A DNA stretch of 64,000 nt from Planctomycetota bacterium (GCA_016709145.1 JADJEK010000015.1:35656-99655); one strand, 5' to 3'. Shown: positions 45,271 to 55,310, counted from the stretch's first letter. Numbers and translations: made by a program. The notes: a model not told the origin generated them from the letters alone.

Positions 45271-45673
45271 CCTCGTCAAGTTCGCCCGCGTGCGCCGAAT
45301 CGAAGATGGCGTCAACTCGGCTGGCCGAGTCCCCGAGCGGGTAGCGCTCTGCAGCATCCTGTACGTACTCCAACTTGTGACTCATCGACGTCGTGGGTCG
45401 GAACCGGCAACGTGGCACGAGACCTGCGGTCGTCGGGATGTTGCGCTTGCTCTTGGTGACGCGGCGGAGCATCACACGTAGAGTCCCCACTCCTGTGATC
45501 TCCACGGGCCGACCGTCGAACAGGTCCGCGTAGATCGCACGGTGGTACGCGAAGATGATTTTGCGCGCGACTGTAGGAGTCACACCCGCGAGGTCCGCGA
45601 CCTCCTCACAGAGGTCGTGGGGCACCCGCGCACGCATCTTTGGCGACGCACCCATCGAACGCACGTACCCCAC
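45239..45673 (-). CDS. HU/IHF-like DNA-bending protein
   Basis: 144 residues. The stretch EEVADLAGVTPTVARKIIFA, then GRPVEITGVGTLRVMLRRVT, SKRNIPTTAGLVPRCRFRPT follows the HU/IHF fold: two helices, a beta sheet and a basic arm with the R-N-I-P at the arm tip. About 45 extra residues at the C-terminus are acidic. GTG start with GGAGG 8 nt upstream, directly after the portal gene. May bend DNA for packaging or recombination. Confidence 0.7.
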   Translation of the reverse strand: MGYVRSMGASPKMRARVPHDLCEEVADLAGVTPTVARKIIFAYHRAIYADLFDGRPVEITGVGTLRVMLRRVTKSKRNIPTTAGLVPRCRFRPTTSMSHKLEYVQDAAERYPLGDSASRVDAIFDSAHAGELDEDDPRLRPMGD

Positions 45674-47776
45674 TTACTCGACCTCCGCTCCGAAGGAGCA
45701 ACGCCGACAGAGCAAGTACTGCTTGGCCGGCGCGTTCTCCAGCTTCTGCTCGACGAGACGGAGTGTCCCATGGCAGCCTCGGCCAGGGCACGGCGCACCG
45801 TCCTTCGCCAGCACCTGCGCACGTCGCTGCTCTTCCGCACGACGTTCACCGCGCAGGAGATCCCAACTGTTGGCTTCCGTGGCCAAGGCTTCGAGAGCCT
45901 GCGCTTGGTCAGCCTTGGCTTTGCGCGCCACGTTGAGACGCTCCATGTCGACGCGCGAGCGCTGGCTCGAACGTGCCGACGTCGAGCCAGCGAGTTCCTC
46001 CGCGAGGAGGCGGCGAGCCGTGTCCTCACCACGGGAGATCAAAGACGACACGATGGTCTCCGCGTCCGGGGTCCCCGCCGGCTGTGTGGTGTCACCCGTC
46101 GGTTCGATGTCGGATCCGAACTGCGGCTCCGCGTCGTTGCCCGGTGTCGGGGCATCAGCGGGTCCACCACCGTCAGCGCCGGCGAGCAGATCGGTCCCGA
46201 ATGCGGGAGCACCCCCACCGCCACCACCACCGCCGAGCCCGCCACCATGGTCGCTCGCGACCTGTGCGTCCCGCAGGAACTCCGTGACCTGCGAGTGGGA
46301 AAACCCGCCGTACTCGGTGAGGATGTACGAAATGTAGGAGATCCGACCGCGACCGCTCAAACCCATCTTCTCGATGCCTTCCAGCATCGACGACACGGTC
46401 TGCCAGATCAGCGAGACAGCTTCCGCGCGCTGGATCTCCTCCAGCATCGCGACCGGCGACATGCGCAAGGTGAACTCGTTCTTGCGGTCGTAGGGGTCGA
46501 GACCACGGAGGATCATGTGGACGCGGCAGATGTCCGCCACGTGCTGGACGAAACCACGACGGATACGACGGGTCAGGCGCGCGAAGCGGATGTCCTGCTG
46601 CGCCAGCGTCGCCTTCGCGTTCACGTCCTCCTCGAATCCCATGTACGCCTTGGGGATCCGGAGGCACGCGAAGAACATGTTGCGGATGTGCTCGACGTCG
46701 AAAAGCTGGTCGGAGTTGCTCGACCCTGCGAGCTTCTCGATCCCGTCCGACTTGCCCGTCTGGATCGGGATGAACAGATCGTCCATCGCGGAGTACGGGT
46801 GGTACTCCTGGCGGAACTGCCCGGTCGCGGACGAGTAGTGGAACTTCTTCCGCATCGCTTTGCGGAACTCGTTGATGCGTCGCTGCGCCTGGTCCGGATT
46901 CAGCCCCGTCGTGTCGATCTTGTACGCGAGCCGGTCGGGCATGCGGTACAGGCGGTAGAGGACGAGCGTGTCCTCCATGATCTTGAGTTGTCGCCAGAGC
47001 GAGCGAATGGGCAGCAGCAACGACTCGCCGAAGCCGGTGACGAGCGCACCACCCCGTAGGGTGAACGGAACGATCGCCCACGGGAGCGCCATCTCGTACG
47101 TGGTCTTGAACTTCGCCAGGGCCTCCTCGGACCCCACACGCAGGATCTCCGTGGTGTCGACGAGACCAGCGGCGTGCCCTCGGATGATTCCGTAGCGGTC
47201 ACGCACGGTCGTGACCTGCGCGGGGCGCAGCGCATGGATGCCGACCACCCCGTCCCGCGTGTCGACCAGAAGCTGCACCGGCGCGTCGCCGTACTTGCAC
47301 ATCGTGCGACAGATCCCGTACGCGTTGTCCTCGATCTCCAGATCGAGGAGTAGCGCGTCGAGTAGGTCCTTCACCTCGGTGTTCGGACTCTCCACCCAGA
47401 TGGTCTTGCCCGTGCGCCCGTCCGGCTGTGTCGCCTCCTCCGCGTAGAGGTCGAGCGCGCTCGTGATCGGACCGTAGTTGTCCATCTCCTCGACCGACTG
47501 GTAGATCGTGCGGCGGTCGAGGCCGAGTTGGAACTGCTGGCGGTACCACTGCGCGACCTCAAGCTGCTCCTCCGCCGAGCCACCAGGGAGCATGAATCCG
47601 GCGTCGGCCGTGACGTCGAGGTCGAGCCCCACCATGTGGCGGAGACCCTGCCATCGTTTGAGCAACGGGGTCGACTCGACCAAGCGGTGCAGGAGGGGTG
47701 GCTGCACGTTCAGGAGCGCACGCTGCGCCGGGTGGAGTTCGCGCATCTCCTGCCGCGTCATTCCGATGGTCTTCAC
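45674..47776 (-). CDS. portal protein (T4 gp20-like) with C-terminal zinc ribbon
   Basis: 700 residues. The portal core shows typical gp20-like segments: LYRMPDRLAYKIDTTGLNPD, RRINEFRKAMRKKFHY, DDLFIPIQTGKSDGIEKLAG and FFACLRIPKAYMGFEED. The twelve-subunit portal ring is the DNA entry and motor dock. Unusual is the C-terminal 170 residues: a glycine-rich linker, the QFGSDIEP motif, a coiled coil, and a last segment with CPGRGCHG and LLCRRCS, a four-Cys zinc ribbon that I do not know from portals. Overlaps TerL by 4 nt. Confidence 0.8.
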   Translation of the reverse strand: MKTIGMTRQEMRELHPAQRALLNVQPPLLHRLVESTPLLKRWQGLRHMVGLDLDVTADAGFMLPGGSAEEQLEVAQWYRQQFQLGLDRRTIYQSVEEMDNYGPITSALDLYAEEATQPDGRTGKTIWVESPNTEVKDLLDALLLDLEIEDNAYGICRTMCKYGDAPVQLLVDTRDGVVGIHALRPAQVTTVRDRYGIIRGHAAGLVDTTEILRVGSEEALAKFKTTYEMALPWAIVPFTLRGGALVTGFGESLLLPIRSLWRQLKIMEDTLVLYRLYRMPDRLAYKIDTTGLNPDQAQRRINEFRKAMRKKFHYSSATGQFRQEYHPYSAMDDLFIPIQTGKSDGIEKLAGSSNSDQLFDVEHIRNMFFACLRIPKAYMGFEEDVNAKATLAQQDIRFARLTRRIRRGFVQHVADICRVHMILRGLDPYDRKNEFTLRMSPVAMLEEIQRAEAVSLIWQTVSSMLEGIEKMGLSGRGRISYISYILTEYGGFSHSQVTEFLRDAQVASDHGGGLGGGGGGGGAPAFGTDLLAGADGGGPADAPTPGNDAEPQFGSDIEPTGDTTQPAGTPDAETIVSSLISRGEDTARRLLAEELAGSTSARSSQRSRVDMERLNVARKAKADQAQALEALATEANSWDLLRGERRAEEQRRAQVLAKDGAPCPGRGCHGTLRLVEQKLENAPAKQYLLCRRCSFGAEVE

Positions 47777-49776
47777 GGGAGGTCCTGGTCGTTGATGCGG
47801 TTACGGTCTGGGTAGTCCCCGAGCGTCCACCGCAAGTCCTCGGGGTCGCGTCCGGGTTGCGCCTGTGCGGGTCTATCGTACAGACGCTTACGGTCGACGA
47901 CCAACCCACCAGTCGGCTGGACCTTGACCTCCGTGCGCGAGCAGTGCCAGACCACGGCACAAACCGCGTCCGCAACGTCCTTGCTCCCGCGCACGTGCTC
48001 ACCCTTCAGGTTCGACATCGACACAGGGTGGTCGACGCGCCGTGCGTTCCGGTCGTGTTCGAGGTTGACCACCTCTTCGAGGAACGGTTCGTAGTAGGGA
48101 AGCAGCAAACGACCGTCCACGATCGTCTGGCGGAGAGTCACGTACGGCTCGTCCGTCTTGTCCATCGACAGCTTGTCCGTGTTGTACCCAGTGGACTTGA
48201 GGATCTGCTGGCTGTCCACGGACTGCCACGAGTCGAAGGTGATGCACTGGAACGCGAAGCCGTATGTCGCGAGCGCACCGATGAAGCGGCGGATCTTCGA
48301 GAAGTCGATTTCGTCCCCGACGAACGTGCCAATCCGGATCGCCATGTCGATGTAGACGACCGGTGCCCACTCGCGGATGACCGCACCATCAGGGAGAGTG
48401 CGCACGACCTCCCGCTCACCAGAGACGTGCCCCATCGCGAAACCCGCGTGGTCGCTGTTGAGGCCGAGGTCGATGTGGGCAAACCTCGGAGTGGCTGGGT
48501 TCACGCGAGGAATGAACTGCGAGTTCACCACCCGGAACAGCGCCGCGTGGTCCAGGCTGTCCTCGATCTGCGTCGGCTGCGAGAGACCGATGCGGACGAC
48601 GTCGGTGCGCAGGGGGTTTGGTCGATCCTTGTCCACGCACTCGAACACGCGCTCGCGCTGCCAGATCAACGGACGGGTGCCGACGGTCTCCACACCAGCG
48701 AAGTCACGTAGGCCAGCCTCGACGTCGCGCTCGAAGATGTCGCGGTGCTTCTCTGGAACCTTGACCACCCGGGCGTCCACGGGGTCCGCCTCGGCGGGGC
48801 CGAGGATACGACTCCGTCGAGCCGCGTCACCGACGACGACCCTGAACCAACGGATGGCACCCTCGCCACCGTAGTAGACCGCAGGCTTGACGTCCCACAA
48901 CGCGAAGTCACAGATGTGGACGCGTGGGTTCGACCGTGCCTGTCGAATGTAGTTGGTGGTGTACGACCCCGCGTACTTCTTCGACGAGACGAGGTAGATG
49001 CGCCCGGGCCGGCGAAAGCGGTTCTCCATACGGGCACGAGTCGCGTTGTGTAGCTGCATCGCTTGCGATCGCACGTCGTCACTCGACCCAGCTTTGCGCT
49101 TCGACTCGCGCATGAAGTTCGCTTCGTCGATCAACACCGAGTAGAGGTTCTCGCCGATCGCGTGGAGTTCGCTCGACCCGGAGATGACGCTGATGTTCTT
49201 CCCTGGGAACTCGATCGCGCTCTTGAGTTTCGGATTGAGCGCGCAGTGCTCACGGAAGTACTGGGAGTTGTCCAGGAACGCGCGGAGGTACGCGTAGGAG
49301 GTGGTGTCCACCTTGTACTTGAAGACCGAGTACAGCCCGTAAACGATCGGCGTCCCTGGCGCGAGACCGAGGTAACGCTGCGGGTCACGCAGGCACGAGA
49401 CGCGATAGATGTCGTAGCCGATGAGCGCCGCAGCGACGAAGGTCTTGCCCGCGCCGAGACAACCCGTGAACACGACTTCGTAGGCATCCCGCGCGACGAT
49501 CGCGCGCATTTCCTCTACCCACCTCGGGTAGACCGAGCCACGCAGGGACTTCCCGAAGTACCGGTCCTGCGTGATGAACTCGTCGATCCCGACTGGGCGT
49601 TCGGTGTAGTCCGCGTGCCACATCGCGTCGAGGGTGCCTGACGCACCGTGCTGCGATTGCTCGCGCAACACCTGCAGTAGGACCTCACGCTCGCTCGCGG
49701 ACAGCCCTGCGAGTTCCGACTCGTCGACACCGAGATCACGGAGGGCGGTGTCGAGGGTGTCCGCCGCGTCCGGCAT
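47773..49776 (-). CDS. terminase large subunit
   Basis: 667 residues from MPDAADTLDTALRDLGVDES. ATPase: Walker A GCLGAGKT, Walker B YSVLIDEAN, coupling region YLVSSKKYAG. Nuclease: HIDLGLNSDHAG with the first metal-binding Asp, FDSWQSVDSQQI, and KDVADAVCAVVWH with a late Asp. It cuts and pumps concatemeric DNA into the prohead through the portal encoded next. The gene upstream, starting at the same overlap, is a small-terminase candidate. Confidence 0.85.
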   Translation of the reverse strand: MPDAADTLDTALRDLGVDESELAGLSASEREVLLQVLREQSQHGASGTLDAMWHADYTERPVGIDEFITQDRYFGKSLRGSVYPRWVEEMRAIVARDAYEVVFTGCLGAGKTFVAAALIGYDIYRVSCLRDPQRYLGLAPGTPIVYGLYSVFKYKVDTTSYAYLRAFLDNSQYFREHCALNPKLKSAIEFPGKNISVISGSSELHAIGENLYSVLIDEANFMRESKRKAGSSDDVRSQAMQLHNATRARMENRFRRPGRIYLVSSKKYAGSYTTNYIRQARSNPRVHICDFALWDVKPAVYYGGEGAIRWFRVVVGDAARRSRILGPAEADPVDARVVKVPEKHRDIFERDVEAGLRDFAGVETVGTRPLIWQRERVFECVDKDRPNPLRTDVVRIGLSQPTQIEDSLDHAALFRVVNSQFIPRVNPATPRFAHIDLGLNSDHAGFAMGHVSGEREVVRTLPDGAVIREWAPVVYIDMAIRIGTFVGDEIDFSKIRRFIGALATYGFAFQCITFDSWQSVDSQQILKSTGYNTDKLSMDKTDEPYVTLRQTIVDGRLLLPYYEPFLEEVVNLEHDRNARRVDHPVSMSNLKGEHVRGSKDVADAVCAVVWHCSRTEVKVQPTGGLVVDRKRLYDRPAQAQPGRDPEDLRWTLGDYPDRNRINDQDLP

Positions 49777-50453
49777 CAGAAGGCGTCCGGGATGACGATG
49801 TCCTCGCGCACGCACACACGGAGCGCGCACACGGCAGGGACGCCAGCGTCACGCACCGCGGCGACGAGGGACAAGATCGGGGTAGATTGCCGGACGACCA
49901 CGCGCACGGCCAGGCGAGCACGAGAGCGCGTCCCTGTTTCCGCCTCGGGTCGATCCGCCTTCGCCAGCACCTTGGCTGCGACAGCACGAATGCGCTCGCG
50001 CTGCGCCGGCTCCAACGTGTCGACCGCCATGGTGTCCCCGGGAGCCCGGGACTCGGGACGGAGGGTCCCGAGTAGGACGCTGAAGATGTCGCGCTGGTCG
50101 CCCTCCGCGAGATACGTCGTGAGGTCGTTCCGCAGAGCGCTAACGACTTTGGTCGCCTCGACGAGTTCGATCGGCGTCATGGTCTGGACGATGTTCTCGT
50201 TGGTCAGCCGCGTGAGCAGGGTGTCCTGCATGCGAAGCACGGTCACGAGGTCGCGGATCGTCCGGTTCGACAACCCAGCGAGAAAGACCTTCACCGCCTC
50301 CCGCTGTCGACCCAGTTGGGCGTCCACTTGCGCCCGCTGCACTGGCGTCAGCGCAGCACCGAGTGTCAGTGCGTCGGAGAGGACCCGCAGTAGCGGATCG
50401 TCCACGGCAACCGTAGCGGCAGCGGAAGACGGCGGTCGATCTCGTCGAGCCAT
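49776..50453 (-). CDS. candidate small terminase or head protein
   Basis: 225 residues. Helical, with VLSDALTLGAALTPVQRAQV and LSNRTIRDLVTVLRMQDTLL and a basic C-terminal part (TGTRSRARLAVRVVVRQSTP). No classic HTH could be confirmed. The position just before TerL is the main argument for TerS. Confidence 0.45.
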   Translation of the reverse strand: MARRDRPPSSAAATVAVDDPLLRVLSDALTLGAALTPVQRAQVDAQLGRQREAVKVFLAGLSNRTIRDLVTVLRMQDTLLTRLTNENIVQTMTPIELVEATKVVSALRNDLTTYLAEGDQRDIFSVLLGTLRPESRAPGDTMAVDTLEPAQRERIRAVAAKVLAKADRPEAETGTRSRARLAVRVVVRQSTPILSLVAAVRDAGVPAVCALRVCVREDIVIPDAF

Positions 50454-50471
50454 GCCGTATGTACTACAGGA

Positions 50472-51926
50472 TCACGAAGGGCGCACGCAACAGGTGAGGT
50501 CACTCGTAGAGAGTGCTACACGACGTAGACCGAGCCCTGAGCGCTCCGTCATCCAGTGAGAGAGCACATGCGACATCGAGAAGCTACCCACACGAGCGCA
50601 GCAGACCCACGGGGTGGGCTGACGGACCTTACGTGTCTGGAAGTTCCACGCGGTGAACAGCCGACCACTGGGTGAGAGCCGCTCGGAGAGCGCCCGAATG
50701 ACCGGCCTCGGGTCACGGATCGTTTGCGCGAGATCCAGCATCAGGATCACGTCGTACAAGGGTGTCACCGTATTGGGGGTGAACGGTTCGCGTGGGTTAT
50801 GCACGATGCACTGTGCGGACGGAACACGGTCGCGCACACGCGCGACATGCGCCGGCCAGTCCAGAACCGTCAGCGTCCAGTCGGGGAACGCCTCGTGCAA
50901 TCCCTGTGCGTACGTCCCCGCGGGATCACCAACGATCAATGCACTCACTCCTGTGGGGGTGAGTGCGCACACGCGACGGAGTTCGAGGAGTCGCTTGTAC
51001 GTGGTCGGTGTGCACTCGGCAGCCAACCACTCGGCATGCCACGCCGGGTGTGTCCACCACTGCTCCTCCGTGATCTTGCCTCGCTCGTACGTGCGGTAGA
51101 CCTGGCGCAGGGCCTTTCCCGCCCGATGCCAACAGTCGAGCGCGTCAGCTTGGCCGTAGCCGTGACAGCGCATCCAGTACGCGAGTCGCCGGCGCAACGC
51201 CTCCGACTGAAGCTGCACGCATCCGTCCTCGTCGGCGTCGCGCGCAGCCAGCGCGTCAGCGAACACCGAGAGTGGTTCGCCCACGTAGCGGTCGCGCAAG
51301 TTCGGTACGCGAGCCCACGCCGGGCGCACGTCCTGGGTGGGGTGGTCTCGCTCCACCAACGGCTTGAAGTCCGTTCCATCCAGGACGTCTCGAATCTCCC
51401 CGAGAATCCGCGCAGCCTCCGGTAGCAGATCACTGACCGAGCGGGGCTCCACCACGAGCACGATGTTGCCCTGTGGGTGGGAGAGACCGAACGCGGACGT
51501 CGTGTACGCGTGAGGTGGGCGCGGAAGAACCCGAACGGGGAGCTTCACCGCACGGATCTCGACCACCCGCGCGTCCGTCACACCGAGGTGCTGGAACAGC
51601 GCGTCCTCCGCGAGCTTGAGCCCGTTGCTCACGTCGCGATCGCGGAAGGTCGGATCGGGCTGGAGTGCCCGTGCTTTCTCCGGGAGCACGTCCGAGTAGT
51701 ACTCGTCCTCGGGGTAGATGAAGTACCACGTGCACCGGTAGAAGTCCCCGAGGGGTTTCCCCCGCGTAGCATCTTGCCGCTCCATGTCGCGGATGAGGTA
51801 GCGCTTGTACGCCTCCGCACCCTGCTCCATGTACACCTTCGGGCTCGCGCTCGCGTACCCCGACGTCGTGCGGTACGCGTCGTTGACGCTCACCGGAGCG
51901 ACTGGAATCAGGTAGGACCAGCGCAC
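50472..51926 (-). CDS. RusA-type resolvase fused to a methyltransferase-like domain
   Basis: 484 residues from a GTG (GGAGGGTGC upstream). Residues about 1-150 match RusA Holliday-junction resolvases: VAPVSVNDAYRTTSGYASAS and FRDRDVSNGLKLAEDALFQH with the Asp residues of the active site. Residues about 325-480 look like a class I SAM-dependent methyltransferase: SALIVGDPAGTYAQGLHEAF (motif I), LTVLDWPAHV, YDVILMLDLAQTIRDPRPVI. The middle is helical. The fusion would cut branched DNA and methylate an unknown substrate, perhaps marking phage DNA. The reading frame is continuous without a join or repeat. Confidence 0.65.
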   Translation of the reverse strand: MRWSYLIPVAPVSVNDAYRTTSGYASASPKVYMEQGAEAYKRYLIRDMERQDATRGKPLGDFYRCTWYFIYPEDEYYSDVLPEKARALQPDPTFRDRDVSNGLKLAEDALFQHLGVTDARVVEIRAVKLPVRVLPRPPHAYTTSAFGLSHPQGNIVLVVEPRSVSDLLPEAARILGEIRDVLDGTDFKPLVERDHPTQDVRPAWARVPNLRDRYVGEPLSVFADALAARDADEDGCVQLQSEALRRRLAYWMRCHGYGQADALDCWHRAGKALRQVYRTYERGKITEEQWWTHPAWHAEWLAAECTPTTYKRLLELRRVCALTPTGVSALIVGDPAGTYAQGLHEAFPDWTLTVLDWPAHVARVRDRVPSAQCIVHNPREPFTPNTVTPLYDVILMLDLAQTIRDPRPVIRALSERLSPSGRLFTAWNFQTRKVRQPTPWVCCARVGSFSMSHVLSHWMTERSGLGLRRVALSTSDLTCCVRPS

Positions 51927-53800
51927 GCACCCTCCAGGCGGGTGAAGCCGCCTTCCTTGACGGCCACCCACGTCTCACCGAGCAACCCACGGAAAGCCGG
52001 GTTCTGGCTCACGACGATGATCGTCGGCGTGGTCGCGAGCTTCGCGTCGAGCAGCGCCGCGATCCGTTGGAGCCCCGCCGGGTCGACGAAGTTGGCGGGC
52101 TCGTCGACCACGAACAGATTGTGCGACACACCAGTGGCAGAGCACACGAGGTCGTGGATGGCCAACGCGATCGCGAAGTCGATGCGGTCGGCCTCACCAC
52201 CCGAGGCGCTCGCGTACGAGCCACCGATGGTGCTCACCTGCAGGCCGATCTTGTCCGCGGTGTCCCCCGCCTTCGTCGCCGACGTCGCGGTTAGCGTCGC
52301 GCTCATCGTGCCGTCGGATAGGAGGGCCAGGTGCTCGGCGATGCGCTCGTTGAGGAAGCGGAGAGCGTCCTCCAGCCCCTTCGAGCGCGCACGCTGGTAG
52401 ACGCTCTCGACCACGGAGTCGATCTCGTTCTGCCCCCGCTGGGCGGCCAAAGCTGCGTCCAACTGGGCAATCGCCGCGACTTGCGCGTCCAGCTTCTCCG
52501 ACACGTCCTGGATGGCCCGTTCGTCCACGCTCGACATCGGCGGCGCTGGCATGCTCTCCACGTAGGTGACGCCCTGCCGCGCTCTCGTGACCGCTGCCTG
52601 CGCGGCGCTCACACGGTTCTCGTGCTGTTGACGTGCCGTGCGCATCCGTTCGACTTCCGCCTTCGCGGTATCGACCTTGGCGCACAGCGCTTGGAACTGC
52701 TGCTGGTACCCCTGGTGCGTCGTCGTCGCGACGGCGTGTGCGTTTTCGGCGTTGGCGCACTCGGCCGTGCACTCCGCGATCGACGCGCGGAGAGGGGCGA
52801 GCACACGTTCACGGTGCGTCTCCGGGACCACCTGCCCGCACGTGGCGCACGTGGGGTTCGAGAGCGTGTTCGTCCGCGTGCGTAGTTCGGCCTCCAACTG
52901 ACCGAGCCGACGACGCGCCAACGTCTGCGCGCTACTTGCCTCCTGGACTTGCTGTTCCAGGAAGCGCAGGGTCGGACGCGCGGCCGTCACTTGGGCCTCC
53001 GCGTCAGCCACCGCCTGGGTGCCCGTCACAGGCTCCGGCGGGGGCACGGCATTGACGAGAGCCAACTCCGACTCCGCCTGCGCAAGCTTCGCTTTTGCGT
53101 CCTCCAGGAGACGCGGGCGCGGGTCGTCTTGGGCCGGCGGTGGAGTGCGCAACCGCTGCAGCGTCGAGCGCAGCACACCCACTGTGCCCTCCGCGGCGGA
53201 CCGCTGGGTGGTCAGCCGCTGCACCTCCGCCTGCCCATCCGCCAACACCTTGCGCACGGACTTGCGTGCGTCGTCGAACACCGTGAGCTTGAGGATGCCC
53301 TCCAGCACGGACTTGCGGTCCGCATCGGTCAGGCTCGTGAACTTCCGCGCCAGGCCCTGCCCGAGCACGATCGTGTGCGTGAACGTGTGGAGGTCGAGCC
53401 CGGTCGCGTCGGCGACGCGTCGAGTCGTCTCCGCGACGGACGATGCCGTGATCTCCTGGTCCCCCTTCCACAGGCGAACGGTCGAGCCCTCGACCGCGTG
53501 CTTGCGCGTGCGAAGAACGCGATAGGGAACGCCACCGCACTCGAACTGGATGTCGACCGAGCAGTCCTTCCCGGTCTTGCGGTGGATCACGCCGTCAGCG
53601 TCGACACCACGCGAGGTCGTCCCGTAGAGCCCCCAGAGCAGCGCCTCGGTGAAGATCGTGCTCTTTCCGGCACCGTTGGACTGCGCCCCCGGCTGGTCGC
53701 GGTTGTCCCCGTCGACGAGGACCATCCCGCGGGAGGTCAGGTCGACGTCGACGGAACCGACGGACAGGAAGTTGCGGATGGATAGACCACGGACGCGCAT
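51908..53800 (-). CDS. SbcC/gp46-like recombination ATPase
   Basis: 630 residues from MRVRGLSIRNFLSVGSVDVD. Walker A at residues 38-48 (GAQSNGAGKST), long coiled coil, zinc hook NPTCATCGQV near residue 305, ABC signature ASGGEADRIDF, Walker B LFVVDEPANF. With the following SbcD it forms the Rad50/Mre11-type nuclease that processes DNA ends, the T4 gp46/gp47 equivalent. Start overlaps the SbcD stop by one base. Confidence 0.85.
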   Translation of the reverse strand: MRVRGLSIRNFLSVGSVDVDLTSRGMVLVDGDNRDQPGAQSNGAGKSTIFTEALLWGLYGTTSRGVDADGVIHRKTGKDCSVDIQFECGGVPYRVLRTRKHAVEGSTVRLWKGDQEITASSVAETTRRVADATGLDLHTFTHTIVLGQGLARKFTSLTDADRKSVLEGILKLTVFDDARKSVRKVLADGQAEVQRLTTQRSAAEGTVGVLRSTLQRLRTPPPAQDDPRPRLLEDAKAKLAQAESELALVNAVPPPEPVTGTQAVADAEAQVTAARPTLRFLEQQVQEASSAQTLARRRLGQLEAELRTRTNTLSNPTCATCGQVVPETHRERVLAPLRASIAECTAECANAENAHAVATTTHQGYQQQFQALCAKVDTAKAEVERMRTARQQHENRVSAAQAAVTRARQGVTYVESMPAPPMSSVDERAIQDVSEKLDAQVAAIAQLDAALAAQRGQNEIDSVVESVYQRARSKGLEDALRFLNERIAEHLALLSDGTMSATLTATSATKAGDTADKIGLQVSTIGGSYASASGGEADRIDFAIALAIHDLVCSATGVSHNLFVVDEPANFVDPAGLQRIAALLDAKLATTPTIIVVSQNPAFRGLLGETWVAVKEGGFTRLEGACAGPT

Positions 53801-54918
53801 CAGACGCCCCCTTCGGCGGGGAGGAAGGACTCGGCTCGGGTGAGGATGGCAGTGCGTTCTTCGATCGTCCGGTCCAAACCGGCAACGACGGAGCGCAGGA
53901 GCGGCTTGGCCTCGACGGACGCGACACGGATCTGTTGCGTCCCGGGGAGAGTGAGACGACCGCTCGTAGTCGCCGTGTACGTGACACCCGGCGTGCATGT
54001 CTCGGCCTCCGCCTGGAGGCGCTCCAACACGGCCTCGACGTGCTTGCGCTCGTCGGACTCCGACGCCAGACGCACGACCAACGGGTTGTTCGGGTGCACA
54101 CGGCGCACGTTATCGACCAGCGACTGCACGCTCCCCATGGGGTTCACCGGGTTCAGTTGCCGAACTGGAACGGACAGGCGGACGGTCGTCCGCTGCGCCG
54201 CGACCCGCCGGTACGTCGCGCCGGTGCGCTCGATCTCGACGACGAGGAAGCCACGAGGAACCGCCGAGCCCGCCTCGAACCAGACGTTGTCGCCCCACGT
54301 GAGGTACGAGGGGCTCCCGCAGATCACGACCTCGGGAACGCCAGGGAGTACTTGCGGGTGATGGTAGTGCCCCGAGAACAGCAGCTTGATGCCGTCACCG
54401 AGGACGCTGCGATCGAGCGCGTCAGGGGACTCCTCGACGGACTTCGCGTTGAACGCTGCCCCTCGGATGGGAACGTGCGAGAACACCGCGTACCCGACCC
54501 CACGGAGATCCCGCGCGAGCGTCCGCGCGTGCTCGTTCAACGCCTGCGCATCCGACGTGTGCGACAAGAGACCGATCGCGGTGTCACCCACCGTGATGAT
54601 CTTCGAGCCCGTGACGACGTCCGCACCCAGCAGAGAGAGCACGCGAGCGGACGTGACTTCGCCAGCACGGTCGCTCGCGTCGTGGTTACCCGAGAGCACG
54701 AGGTGCGACTTGGCGCGAACCCGCTGCATCTTGGTCGCGAACGCATCGAGCGTCCGTGACGAAACCGCGTCCTTCGCGTGGAACGTGTCCCCGAGGTTCA
54801 GCACGACGTCGGGATCGACCGCAGCCACGAGGTCCGCAAGGTCGTCAGCCGCGGCCTCGCACTCGGCGAGACCGGCATCCCCCCAGTGCATGTCCGAGTA
54901 GATGACGAGACGGGTCAC
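53800..54918 (-). CDS. SbcD/gp47-like nuclease
   Basis: 372 residues from a GTG at 54918. Metallophosphoesterase motifs: IYSDMHWGD, LNLGDTFHAKD, LSGNHD, FSGHYHHPQV. The C-terminal domain is divergent. Partner of the SbcC-like gene that starts at its stop codon. Confidence 0.85.
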   Translation of the reverse strand: MTRLVIYSDMHWGDAGLAECEAAADDLADLVAAVDPDVVLNLGDTFHAKDAVSSRTLDAFATKMQRVRAKSHLVLSGNHDASDRAGEVTSARVLSLLGADVVTGSKIITVGDTAIGLLSHTSDAQALNEHARTLARDLRGVGYAVFSHVPIRGAAFNAKSVEESPDALDRSVLGDGIKLLFSGHYHHPQVLPGVPEVVICGSPSYLTWGDNVWFEAGSAVPRGFLVVEIERTGATYRRVAAQRTTVRLSVPVRQLNPVNPMGSVQSLVDNVRRVHPNNPLVVRLASESDERKHVEAVLERLQAEAETCTPGVTYTATTSGRLTLPGTQQIRVASVEAKPLLRSVVAGLDRTIEERTAILTRAESFLPAEGGV

Positions 54919-55307
54919 GGCGAGATGACCCCACCTCGCGGCGTCGTGGGCGGTACGCGCGTTGCCCGCTCGATGAGCGGGGCCTTCTGATAGCGGGCCT
55001 CCGCCACGTACACGCAGCGGACGACCGTCGGTGCCCCACCACCACCAGTGGGCACCGGAGCGATCACGCGCGTCATCGTCGCCAAGACCGTGCACGTGAC
55101 TTCGGTGTCGCCTTGTCGCTCCTCGTCCGGATGGATCCGGTCGATGTACTCCTGCGGCATCGCCAGCAGGGAGTCACGGATTTCCATGTCCTCGGGCAGA
55201 TCCAAGATGCGCGTGGCGTCCTTGCCGTGGATCGTAGGAATGAACACGGGACGACCCGTGTTCGGGTCCACTTGCACCGCGGTGACGAGGAATACGTGCG
55301 TGAGCAT
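54915..55307 (-). CDS. hypothetical protein in recombination cluster
   Basis: 130 residues. MLTHVFLVTAVQVDPNTGRP, strand-rich with PEDMEIRDSLLAMPQEYIDR in the middle and a Gly/Pro-rich end. Overlaps SbcD by 4 nt. Possibly a small accessory factor; unrecognised. Confidence 0.55.
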   Translation of the reverse strand: MLTHVFLVTAVQVDPNTGRPVFIPTIHGKDATRILDLPEDMEIRDSLLAMPQEYIDRIHPDEERQGDTEVTCTVLATMTRVIAPVPTGGGGAPTVVRCVYVAEARYQKAPLIERATRVPPTTPRGGVISP

Positions 55308-55310
55308 GAG

